24,305 nt of DNA from Planctomycetota bacterium (GTDB lineage: Bacteria > Planctomycetota > UBA1135 > GCA-002686595): NCBI GenBank assembly GCA_029259675.1, contig JAJDES010000171.1:1-24305 (forward strand), given 5' to 3'. The notes under the pieces were generated by a model. It had not been told where the DNA came from and searched no databases. It saw only the letters and a program-made list of their open reading frames with translations. The position numbers and the translations under genes were made by a program. Positions 15,901-22,739 of the stretch are shown here, one piece after another (within the stretch, counting starts at the first letter, position 1; each line of letters opens with the position of its first letter).

Positions 15901-16483
15901 GTCGCAGGACCAAGACATTGGTATGCGCGTTTGGAATGGCTTCGGACTCGGAACCTATACCGTAGAGATCGGACCGGACTCTGACGGGAACGACGTTTGG
16001 GATTCGGCGCCCACATCTGCGACAGTGACTTTGGATTTCGTTGGCGATGAGCACGTATTGACCATCCCAACCGGCATGCACCTTATTCGCTTCACCCAGA
16101 CGGCACCTGCCTCGCCCATCGTTCCCGATTTCGACCTCGGCCTCAACGCCAAGGACATATCGGTCGTGTCCAACACGCTTCAACTTGCAGTTCACAACCT
16201 CGGTTTGAGCGCATTCGACCCTGGAGCGGGACACGTTGCGACGGTGCGCTTGTTTGTGAACAGCACTCAGGTTGATTCCTTCCCCGTAACCAAAGTGATT
16301 CCGAGCCCCGAGGCGAGTGTCTCGGGCCTGGACCCCTCGCTGGTACGCATTATTTCGCCCAACACCTTCACGGCCTCCCCAACGGACCTAATTCGAGTTG
16401 AACTCGACGTATCAATGGGGCAGGAAATCACACTGCTGAACAACGAGGCAGAGCTCCTCTACAGCGAGATCCCGCAACTTTGA
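12965..16483 (+). CDS. Very large secreted protein with carbohydrate-binding-like N-terminus
   Basis: A 1172-residue exported protein. ATG 12965 follows an AGAGAGA purine run and begins a Sec signal peptide (hydrophobic 3-16, probable cleavage near AQA, about 20-22). Residues about 36-205 look like a galactose-binding beta-sandwich: LRFDMGTD, TGWIRVEG and a late strand IMGVEVFADSP, similar in layout to N-terminal domains of rhamnogalacturonan-active enzymes. About 225-950 is largely helical, with Trp/Tyr-rich stretches such as GAWWLNNAYASSQFPSAY (about 755-772), reminiscent of alpha/alpha-toroid polysaccharide lyases, but I see no diagnostic catalytic motif. About 1055-1172 resembles a CARDB-type Ig domain (LQLAVHNLGLSAFDPGAG). 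Polysaccharide binding or degradation is a reasonable inference only. It appears monocistronic, with a terminator 48 bases after the stop. Confidence 0.8.
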   Translation: MKLAFLSVFVGAICAVSPGAQAPIEEQDPLPIFSLPLRFDMGTDTSPVATGWIRVEGTDAYPTSDPSTTLNFGWTAASGTLSGVDRGSVPVQVVHNHDEDLLSDFNEGTGAVTFRLSVPIGTYHCMVYLGDVDARVEGMKVIANGVEVATDVFARTVADKASLDGAVGGYRRLTFKSVVPNNTAGLRLKFEGTLARMPIMGVEVFADSPAPLQFDDNSSVLTRVGNLSAANNVIVDDGIDDYNAGLYDDAVAHFLSIQPRPAAKLAKAYGLAFVVGALTNHMEQVDVDLLQEIIDTLAALDQDDAAVRNLYVEALDLQKGDLFNRTRAYTLDAFPENPESLIQHAQALGMNSIVLNLCAAVQLFEQMDDDILDDTPSSFHTESPFYPTARYLIARNYYSRNTKLSVGLTIGQNCNPILVELNTYWLGIILDELWPRLDLNGTKFLFPKAHEAITFCWFFDEYVDPIAVQGPFNEACPKFLSNLVAEWDGVSLPPGVNVADTWWAEAADIIDTTNAPSWAVDQRAYHRQFRNLANWWIENRLFGFQLGGGSGDDQEAAVLSVPSITRLEGLTNQNVEEPLNDIWKENLLNDPAVNVAEGYFNNAGDVEHAAEFTSNPLFILLPTGYGSPQLYEFSMRLIRNMEDKHIAGSPDAWMTPTFVSQTGPPARHFYDWKFGGGVGPPLNGRDIALNMKAIAPGFHLLNFNQSPTTQRLFEEWAWAWRDLAMRTDNNKPAGFFPPSVKIVNDLPGAIGETGAWWLNNAYASSQFPSAYTAAHYYLGVQAARASTELNKADLYDPLVSATNSLITLSGGDPDAAVGTEMWAVGKTRSAIATAAWLSKAEMLGAGINAAALDTAIDTWAKTMPAFLNANASVVPTNKAPIENLFEKAQNWMRHFWIFSTTSVTYTDRMKFDIPAFHALYTTPSGGTYGFTPNYLVTWFNPNSSSTTTLADELDMAVLVNRYSPPAPLGQLDVLINNFKSQDQDIGMRVWNGFGLGTYTVEIGPDSDGNDVWDSAPTSATVTLDFVGDEHVLTIPTGMHLIRFTQTAPASPIVPDFDLGLNAKDISVVSNTLQLAVHNLGLSAFDPGAGHVATVRLFVNSTQVDSFPVTKVIPSPEASVSGLDPSLVRIISPNTFTASPTDLIRVELDVSMGQEITLLNNEAELLYSEIPQL

Positions 16484-16530
16484 GTTGAATCTTGACCTGC
16501 TCGGCTCAACGCGTCGCGCAGGCTTTGGCC

Positions 16531-16579
16531 AGCGGCCCGGCTTGATCGCAATCTCAGCATCGAGCCGGGCCGCTTCTTT
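16531..16579 (+). terminator. Intrinsic terminator after the 12965-16483 gene
   Basis: AGCGGCCCGGCT (16531-16542) and AGCCGGGCCGCT (16563-16574) form a perfect 12-base GC-rich stem, extendable by four pairs including one G-T. The plus-strand side is followed by TCTTTG, a short T-rich tract. It lies 48 bases after the stop codon. The loop is long (about 12-20 bases) and the T-tract is broken, so efficiency may be moderate. Confidence 0.72.
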
Positions 16580-16765
16580 GCGCCCGTTCGGCGAGATCGG
16601 GAGCGCACCGGCAACATCGACCCGTTGAGCAAGGCGCGGGCGACAGACCTCCAATCCCCCCAATTCTGGCGAGGCACGCTAAGTGGGCGTCAGGCGCGCT
16701 AGGGCGGCGGGTAATGGTTCTCGTGGCAGTTGAGATCAAGACTTGGGGCTAATGGATCGAAGGGA

Positions 16766-16784
16766 GTCTGGGACCCAAACAGAC
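16766..16784 (+). promoter_or_regulatory. Small hairpin between purine-rich site and start codon
   Basis: GTCTG (16766-16770) pairs with CAGAC (16780-16784), nine-base loop, directly upstream of ATG 16789. The only Shine-Dalgarno-like sequence, AGGGAG (16761-16766), is over 20 bases from the ATG. Folding this hairpin would bring it to normal distance. Suggestive only. Confidence 0.3.
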
Positions 16785-16788
16785 GACC

Positions 16789-18981
16789 ATGATTATTAGC
16801 CTAGCTCTCGCGTTTTTTTCACATCCGATCCAAGTCCCCGAAGAGGCCCCCGATCAATTTCGGGCCGAATTTGAGCGCATTGAAGCGCTGGCTGATTCCG
16901 GCAAGTGGTCCTCGGCGCGAGCCAAGTTGCTCGGTTTGCTCGACGACCACGAGAGCGCCAATTACGCCTGGGCCAAGCGCACACAGATTGCTGAGATCAT
17001 GGCTCGCTGCGATTTTTGGTCGAAGCATCGCGAACCGCATCCGCGCACTCTGGTGGGCGGTGCCCTGACCAGTTACTCCCGCACCACTGGTCAGATTGAC
17101 ATCCACTACGAACCCCAGGGCCGCATTCGCTCAAACAAAGCCTTTCGCCCCAAGGACTTCGAACTCGATCGGGATGTCTACTTGCATCCCCTGCACTTCA
17201 CGGGACCGCATGAGTTCATCGTTCAAGGCAGCATGCCCGAAATGCTGGAGCCCGATCAAATCCGTGCGCCCGAGATCTTGCTCGGTATCGGCGGCGGCGA
17301 ATTGATTCAAATCTCATTCGGCTTCCCCGAAATCGAAACGCCGGAGGGGACGCTTTGGATTCCGCCCCGCGTTGCGCGCGTCGTCGACGGCAAACCCGTA
17401 GTGCTTGCAACTGGCGACAACACAAAGCTCGAGCTCGGGGCTGAGTATGAAATCGAAGTACGTTTGGGACGCGGTGTCTTGATCGTGCTTTGCGACGGAG
17501 AGCAAATCATTCGCACCGACGTCCCCACGGAAGTTGTGGGCCGTGCCGGTTATTCCGCTTGCCCCAATCTCGCCGGAGTCCAACTATCCGGGCGCGCAAG
17601 CAATGCATGGATCGAAGGCTTGATCGATCGCGAGTCCACTCGCCTTTGGTCGGAATTTGAGAAAAACTATGAGCCCGCGCGAAGCCTACCCGCCTGGTTG
17701 ATCGGGCCGGCTCCCGAAGGCGGGCCCAAGGCCAGCGTCAGCTCGCTACGCAGTTATTTCAGTTCAATCAGCATCGATCACATCGACGCCGCACGCGAAC
17801 TAAGCGGATACTTCCAACGCGGTGAGTATGAAATCGGGCTGAAGCGTTGCGGGTCGATTCGATCGACCGAGCTATCCAGCGAACTCGTGGCCTTCTTCGA
17901 AGCGCTGTTCCTCAAGGGACAAGGCAAGCACGAGTTGGCCCTCAAGGTGATCAGGCAGTTGGTCGGCCAAGCGCACGACTTTGCGGAAGCCCTGCTCATG
18001 GAAGCTCAACTATTGAGTGAGCTGGGCCTGCGCGCCGAAGCCGCCGAAGCCTTTTCCGTGTTGATGCTCGTGCACGCCGACAATCCGTCAACCCACGCTC
18101 AATACGCCCGCCACTTACTTTCCATCGGCGAAGCGGATATGGCTCGCACTGTTGTCGATGCGGCGCGCGAGGTGGGCTTGAACTCCGACGAGTTGGCCAA
18201 CATCGATTCGCTCCTGGTGCGTGCTCTGCAAGGTCCGCGTTGGTCTAGCAGCAACGAGTACCGCTCGCGTCACTACTACGCGCTATCCAACCTCGACCGC
18301 CAAGCCTGTTTCGATACTTCACAAATCCTCGAGGAGTCGCTGGACTTTTTTGAACGCCGGCTGCGGGCCCTACCCGTTTCCGAAGGGCCGCGCTTCCGCG
18401 TCTTTCTGTTTTCCGGACAGTCGGGCTTCCGGTCCTACATCGACAAGCTTGAGTTCGGCGCCCTGCCCCACAATCCGGCGGGCATCTACAACCCAAATCT
18501 CAAGCAACTCCTGATTTGGAAGCAGAACAATCCGGAGGCATTGACGAAAACCATTCGTCACGAAGGCTTCCATCAGTATCTCGATGCGCTCTTGCCGACG
18601 GCACCTGTTTGGTTCAACGAAGGCCTAGCCGTGTACTTCGAAGAATTGCAGCCGGGGCGCGGAACCTTGATAGATGGATTGCCGCACGCGACTTACATGT
18701 CCGTGTTGATGGAGGCCGGGCGCGAGTGGATCCCCATGGATCAGCTTTGGACAGCCGACAGCACGCGCTTCTACGCCCAATCCAAACAGCACTACGCCCA
18801 GTCGTGGGCCATGATTCACTACCTCTTGAAGGCCGGTGAGGAGGAGGAGCGGCTGTTTCAGCAGATGCTCGATCGCCTGATTGCGCGGCAGCCGATTGAT
18901 GACCTGCTGCGGTCCCTGGGCACTGCCGAAGAGATTGAAGAGTTGCTCTACGAGCATCTGACCAGCCTGCAAAACTCCTAG
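16789..18981 (+). CDS. Gluzincin-type zinc protease with TPR-like region (DUF1570/peptidase-MA type)
   Basis: A 730-residue protein. A short hydrophobic start (MIISLALAFFS) may be a signal peptide, though it lacks a basic n-region. About 85-285 looks like a beta-sandwich, possibly a LamG/concanavalin-like domain. About 345-480 is helical and Ala/Glu/Leu-rich, TPR-like (HELALKVIRQL, RAEAAEAFSVL). The C-terminal domain has the zinc site HEGFH (His591, Glu592, His595), with the third ligand Glu611 in WFNEGLAVYFEE. This HExxH...NEG spacing is that of gluzincins such as DUF1570 and peptidase-MA proteins, which are abundant in planctomycetes and mostly uncharacterised. All catalytic residues are present, so activity is plausible. 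The substrate is unknown. The gene has its own intergenic flanks; 86 bases separate it from the glycan cluster. Confidence 0.85.
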   Translation: MIISLALAFFSHPIQVPEEAPDQFRAEFERIEALADSGKWSSARAKLLGLLDDHESANYAWAKRTQIAEIMARCDFWSKHREPHPRTLVGGALTSYSRTTGQIDIHYEPQGRIRSNKAFRPKDFELDRDVYLHPLHFTGPHEFIVQGSMPEMLEPDQIRAPEILLGIGGGELIQISFGFPEIETPEGTLWIPPRVARVVDGKPVVLATGDNTKLELGAEYEIEVRLGRGVLIVLCDGEQIIRTDVPTEVVGRAGYSACPNLAGVQLSGRASNAWIEGLIDRESTRLWSEFEKNYEPARSLPAWLIGPAPEGGPKASVSSLRSYFSSISIDHIDAARELSGYFQRGEYEIGLKRCGSIRSTELSSELVAFFEALFLKGQGKHELALKVIRQLVGQAHDFAEALLMEAQLLSELGLRAEAAEAFSVLMLVHADNPSTHAQYARHLLSIGEADMARTVVDAAREVGLNSDELANIDSLLVRALQGPRWSSSNEYRSRHYYALSNLDRQACFDTSQILEESLDFFERRLRALPVSEGPRFRVFLFSGQSGFRSYIDKLEFGALPHNPAGIYNPNLKQLLIWKQNNPEALTKTIRHEGFHQYLDALLPTAPVWFNEGLAVYFEELQPGRGTLIDGLPHATYMSVLMEAGREWIPMDQLWTADSTRFYAQSKQHYAQSWAMIHYLLKAGEEEERLFQQMLDRLIARQPIDDLLRSLGTAEEIEELLYEHLTSLQNS

Positions 18982-18985
18982 GGCA

Positions 18986-18997
18986 GTTAGGCCTAAC
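18986..18997. repeat. Perfect 12-base palindrome before the glycan cluster
   Basis: GTTAGGCCTAAC lies four bases after the gluzincin stop and about 70 bases before the glycosyltransferase start. It has no loop, so it fits a DNA-binding site better than a terminator. A small CGGCG/CGCCG hairpin (19011-19023) follows without a T-run. Confidence 0.45.
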
Positions 18998-19067
18998 AAT
19001 CGCTTAGCAACGGCGTGGCGCCGCCGAGCAAAAATCGCGCTTCCGCCTGTGCCCTAGGTCGCAAGTT

Positions 19068-20165
19068 GTGGGCAGGAGTTATCCTGATCGCACCGTGCAA
19101 CTGCAATTCGATACCAAGTCGCTGCCGACAATCAGTGTGATCCTGCCCATTCGGGAGGAAGCCGCGCAACTGCCCGCGAGTTTGGGCTCCGTGCTTGCAC
19201 AGGACTATCCTGCGGAGTTGCTTGAGATCCTTGTGGTAGACGGCCTGTCGCAAGACGGGAGCGCCGAGCTTTCTACGCGCTTGGCCAGTGAGCACGCTGC
19301 AAAGCGTCCCGAGCGTCCCGCACCCGCTTTGCGCGTTATCGAAAACCCCCGATTGAGTTCCGCCTCCGCCATGAATTTGGGACTCGAACAAGCGCGCGGG
19401 GAACTCGTGGCTCGAGTCGACGGGCACGCTTGGGTCGCGCCGAATTACTTGCGCACGGCTGAAGCGGCATTGCGCACCAGCGGAGCGGATTGCGTCGGCG
19501 GTCCGCTTGAAACGCACGGCAATGGAAAAACAGGTGAAGCCATTGCCCTGGCCATGGCCTCGCCTTTCGGTGTGGGCGCGTCCGCCTTTCGCACCGGCTC
19601 CTTGGTCGAAAGAGACGTGGACACCGTTGCGTTCGGGCTTTACCGCCGAGCACGGTTGAGAGCCCTGGGAGGCTTCGACGAAAGCTTCGAGCGCAACGCC
19701 GATGACGAACTTCATCTGCGCCTAACTAGCCAAGCCGGTCGCATTCGATTCATACCCTCGCTGCAGGCCGGCTATGAATGCCGCGACAGCTTCAACGGCC
19801 TGGCGCGTCAGTACTTTGGATACGGCTACTGGAAGTTGAAAGTCCTCACCAAACACGGGCACATGCCGAGTTATCGCGCTTGGGCTCCGCCGCTACTCAT
19901 TACCTACCTCAGCCTGGGGACTTTGCTTGCGGGGCTTGCGGCCGGGCTTCCGTGGACGGTCATTCCAATCTCCACTTACCTCCTCGGCCTTATGCTCGCC
20001 GCACTTTGGGTCGGCAAAGAGCAGCTTTCGCTTGCACCCCGTATAAGCCTCGCGCTTTGCACGCTGCACATCAGCTATGGCATCGGCTTTTTCGTGGGGA
20101 TCAAGTCGGCGTTCGCGAACTCGAATGGAGTGCCGCAGGCGAAGAGAAACGCGAGCACTCCGTGA
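19068..20165 (+). CDS. Family 2 glycosyltransferase, succinoglycan ExoA-like
   Basis: Transfers a sugar from a nucleotide donor to a growing lipid-linked glycan at the inner membrane. The protein has 365 residues from GTG 19068; a second GTG at 19095 would also fit. The GT-A core shows SVILPIREE (23-31), EILVVDGLSQDGS (53-65, donor-binding Asp58 and Asp63), the metal-site motif ARVDGHAWV (115-123, Asp118), and RNADDELHLRL (209-219) carrying the acidic catalytic pair. Hydrophobic segments at about 273-294, 297-315 and 325-346 anchor the C-terminus, as in ExoA of succinoglycan synthesis. The stop overlaps the methyltransferase start (GTGA). This opens the glycan cluster, so the enzyme probably elongates the same repeat unit. 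The donor sugar cannot be told from sequence. Confidence 0.88.
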   Translation: MGRSYPDRTVQLQFDTKSLPTISVILPIREEAAQLPASLGSVLAQDYPAELLEILVVDGLSQDGSAELSTRLASEHAAKRPERPAPALRVIENPRLSSASAMNLGLEQARGELVARVDGHAWVAPNYLRTAEAALRTSGADCVGGPLETHGNGKTGEAIALAMASPFGVGASAFRTGSLVERDVDTVAFGLYRRARLRALGGFDESFERNADDELHLRLTSQAGRIRFIPSLQAGYECRDSFNGLARQYFGYGYWKLKVLTKHGHMPSYRAWAPPLLITYLSLGTLLAGLAAGLPWTVIPISTYLLGLMLAALWVGKEQLSLAPRISLALCTLHISYGIGFFVGIKSAFANSNGVPQAKRNASTP

Positions 20166-20842
20166 AAGAACGGGATCGCATTCGAATGGAAACGCAAGCG
20201 CACAAAGGGGATGAAAGGCAGCACAAGCGACATGCTCCGGGCAACCCGGGGCACGAGTTTTTGCTTTCCACTCGCCGCCGAGCGGTTCGCAAGGCCTTGG
20301 AATCGTCCAAGCTCCTGCCCCTGAGCGGGCATCGTATCTTGGATGTCGGTTGCGGATTGGCCGACTCCATGGCGGACTTTTCGGTTCCGGGTCTGCAGTT
20401 GTTTGGTGTGGACATCGACCCCCTGCGCTTGGGTCGTACAAAGAGACGCTTGCCTCTCGCCACGGTTGTTGAAGCGGACGCGGGCCGCTTGCCATTCGCC
20501 TCCGGCAAGATTGACTTGGTGCTTTTGTTCACGGTGCTCAGCTCCATTTTGGATCCGCAACTGCGTCACCAAGTGGCCGAAGAGTGCGAGCGCGTGCTCG
20601 CTCCCGGGGGAGTGATTTTGGGCTACGACATGGCCCTCTCGAGTCCCAACCCAGCGACCCTTCCCATTCGCGAACGGGATTGGCAGGTGCTCTTCCCCAA
20701 GCGCAGCTTGCAAGTAGATCGAGTCAGCCTTGCACCACCCCTGGCGCGCGCGATTGCGCCCCATTCGCGAGTACTGGCAAAGTGCCTCGAATCGATTCCG
20801 TGGCTGCGCACCCATCGGCTGGTCACGATCGGACCGAACTGA
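20162..20842 (+). CDS. SAM-dependent class I methyltransferase
   Basis: A cytoplasmic methyltransferase of 226 residues from GTG 20162, which overlaps the glycosyltransferase stop by four bases; ATG 20186 is an alternative start. Rossmann motif I is HRILDVGCGLADS (57-69), motif II ends in the acidic FGVDIDPLRLG (81-91), and motif III is EADAGRLPF (104-112). Then come the strand LVLLFTVLSSI and ECERVLAPGGVILGYDM, which match the Methyltransf_11 pattern. It lies between a glycosyltransferase and a sugar aminotransferase, so it may methylate a sugar or the nascent glycan, as cap or decoration. Substrate type is inferred from context only. Confidence 0.83.
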   Translation: MKERDRIRMETQAHKGDERQHKRHAPGNPGHEFLLSTRRRAVRKALESSKLLPLSGHRILDVGCGLADSMADFSVPGLQLFGVDIDPLRLGRTKRRLPLATVVEADAGRLPFASGKIDLVLLFTVLSSILDPQLRHQVAEECERVLAPGGVILGYDMALSSPNPATLPIRERDWQVLFPKRSLQVDRVSLAPPLARAIAPHSRVLAKCLESIPWLRTHRLVTIGPN

Positions 20843-20931
20843 CTTCGGTTTGTTCGGCATTTCGGGTTGCCGGCCAATGGCGAGCTTCATCGCATTCAAC
20901 ACAAGCGGATCGGAGTCTGTAGGCTGCGGGC

Positions 20932-22110
20932 ATGCGCTCCCGGTTCCTACCCTTTGCCCCTCCCTGCGTCGGTCCCGAAGAGGCCGAAGAGCTGCTCGAC
21001 ACGTTGCGCTCGAATTGGCTCACGGCCGGCCCGAAGGTCAAAGCTTTCGAAAGCGCCTTTGGCGAATTCGTTTCCGCTCCGGCGGCTCTTGCGCTCAATT
21101 CCTGTAGCGCCGGTTTGCACTCGGCCCTGCACGCCGCGGGCGTCGGCGCCGGCGATACCGTCTTGACCACACCGCTCACCTTCGCCAGCACGTTGCACGC
21201 GATCGAGCATGTCGGAGCGCGGCCGGTGCTGGTGGATCTCGACCCAAGCACGCTCAATTTGGATGCTGACAAGGCGCGCCAAACACTCGCACAAACACCC
21301 GCGGCCAAAGCCATTCTTCCCGTCCACTACGCTGGGCAGCCTTGCCAAATGGAGTCCTTGGTCGAACTGTGCCTGGAGCGCAACCTCGCCCTTGTCGAAG
21401 ATGCAGCCCACGCCTTGCCCGCTCGCGATGGGGATCGCATGATCGGCTCACTGGCTCATCCCGACTTGGTTTGCTTTACGAGTTTCTCTTTCTACGCCAC
21501 CAAGAACTTGACTACCGGCGAGGGAGGCATGCTCACGGGACATGCGGAAGGGATCGCAAAGGCGCGAACTTTTGCACAGCACGGCTTGTCCACGCCGGGC
21601 TGGCAGCGGGACGCCGGCGCGGGCTCTTGGGATTATGAAGTGACCGAATGCGGCTTCAAATACAACATGAGTGATTTGCAAGCGGCGATCGGTTTGCGGC
21701 AACTTGAAAAATTGCCGGGCTTTCACGACCGTCGCGTTCAAATTGCCGCGCGCTACAGCGCCGCCTTCGAAGCAGCGGACGCGCTTGAAATTCCCCGCGA
21801 ACGAACCGGCAGCCAACACGCTTGGCATCTGTATGTGCTGCGACTCAACTTGGATTGCTTGCGGATTGATCGAAATCAGTTCTTAGCCGAGTTGCGAGCG
21901 CGCAACATCGGCGCCAGCGTTCACTTCAAGCCGGTTCACATGCACCCCTATTACCGGGATCGCTATCACTGGGAAGCGCAATCCATGCCCACGGCGCTGT
22001 CCGTATGGCCACGCTTGCTTTCCATTCCGATTTACCCGCACATGACTGACGCGGATGTCGAAAGCGTGATCGAAGCGGTGCAAGACATTTTGGCTGTGCA
22101 TCGTCGATGA
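20932..22110 (+). CDS. DegT/DnrJ/EryC1/StrS-family sugar aminotransferase
   Basis: A PLP-dependent enzyme that transaminates a keto-sugar nucleotide to an amino sugar. The protein has 392 residues, typical for the family. It shows NWLTAGPKVKAFE (28-40), the phosphate-binding SCSAGLHSALHAAGVGAGD (57-75), VEDAAHA (155-161, Asp157 contacting the PLP ring nitrogen), the Schiff-base lysine in SFYATKNLTTGEGG (Lys191), and CGFKYNMSDLQAAIGLRQLE, the conserved dimer-interface segment. All key residues are present. ATG 20932 has only a weak purine-rich upstream site. The stop overlaps the next start (ATGA), coupling it to the phosphoglycosyl transferase; this pairing is common where the first sugar of a glycan is an amino sugar. 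The dehydratase that would supply its substrate is not in the window. Confidence 0.92.
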   Translation: MRSRFLPFAPPCVGPEEAEELLDTLRSNWLTAGPKVKAFESAFGEFVSAPAALALNSCSAGLHSALHAAGVGAGDTVLTTPLTFASTLHAIEHVGARPVLVDLDPSTLNLDADKARQTLAQTPAAKAILPVHYAGQPCQMESLVELCLERNLALVEDAAHALPARDGDRMIGSLAHPDLVCFTSFSFYATKNLTTGEGGMLTGHAEGIAKARTFAQHGLSTPGWQRDAGAGSWDYEVTECGFKYNMSDLQAAIGLRQLEKLPGFHDRRVQIAARYSAAFEAADALEIPRERTGSQHAWHLYVLRLNLDCLRIDRNQFLAELRARNIGASVHFKPVHMHPYYRDRYHWEAQSMPTALSVWPRLLSIPIYPHMTDADVESVIEAVQDILAVHRR

Positions 22111-22739
22111 ACAAGAAGCGCATCCTCGACTTGGCATTGACCTTTGCGCTCGGCTGCTTCGCCCTGCCGATCGCGCTTTTGATCGCCATTGTTGTGGCAC
22201 TCGACTGCGGATTGCCCGTCCTATACCGCGCAGAACGGATGGGTCGCGCCGGCAAACCGTTCAAGATGCTGAAGTTTCGCACCATGCGCACGGGCCCGGA
22301 CGGAGACCCAAAGGGCAGCTCCGATAGCAGCGGACCCAAGGTCACTTTGCATCGCGATAGTCGCATTACGCGCAGCGGTCGTTTGCTGCGCAGCATCCAC
22401 ATCGATGAGTTGCCGCAACTCTGGAATGTGTGGATTGGTGAAATGAGCTTGGTCGGTCCTCGCCCCGAAGATCCGCGCTTTGTCGACCTTGAGGATCCGC
22501 GCTGGCAACGGGTCCTGTCCGTGCCACCCGGAATAACAGGTCCGACTCAATTGGCCTATGGCGCGGAAGAAGCCGAAAAGCTTGGTGTCGTGGACCCCGA
22601 GCGAGTCTACGTGGAAGAGCTGCTGCCCAAGAAGCTCGCCTGCGACGAACGCTATGTGCTCGAACACAGTCCCATGGGCGATTTGAATTGCCTCTGGAAA
22701 ACGCTTTGGAGCCTGCGTGGATCTCGAACAAGTCGTTGA
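22107..22739 (+). CDS. Small monotopic phosphoglycosyl transferase (sugar transferase)
   Basis: Starts glycan assembly by moving a phospho-sugar from a nucleotide sugar to undecaprenyl phosphate at the inner-membrane face. The protein has 210 residues, the compact PglC-like form. It shows a basic N-terminus (NKKR), a hydrophobic re-entrant helix about 8-32 with Pro21 at the break, FKMLKFRTMRTG (52-63), and the catalytic dyad Asp100-Glu101 in HIDELPQLWNVWIGEMSLVG (98-117) followed by PRPEDPRF. The late motif VPPGITGPTQ is also present. All expected residues are intact. Start ATG overlaps the aminotransferase stop (ATGA). The 3' end overlaps the next gene by 23 bases. By context its sugar may be the amino sugar made by the upstream aminotransferase. 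Confidence 0.93.
   Translation: MNKKRILDLALTFALGCFALPIALLIAIVVALDCGLPVLYRAERMGRAGKPFKMLKFRTMRTGPDGDPKGSSDSSGPKVTLHRDSRITRSGRLLRSIHIDELPQLWNVWIGEMSLVGPRPEDPRFVDLEDPRWQRVLSVPPGITGPTQLAYGAEEAEKLGVVDPERVYVEELLPKKLACDERYVLEHSPMGDLNCLWKTLWSLRGSRTSR

Larger units (their letters stand above)
16484..16788. other. Intergenic stretch with terminator
   Basis: There are 305 bases between the secreted-protein gene and the gluzincin gene. It holds the terminator at 16531-16579 and a short hairpin just before the next start (16766-16784). I see no gene here; the small minus-strand frames are Arg/Pro-rich and unsupported. Confidence 0.6.

Noticed and set aside
19778..20161. Upstream extension of the methyltransferase frame
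   Set aside because: Overlaps the glycosyltransferase gene almost entirely; the GTG at 20162 overlapping its stop is the natural start.
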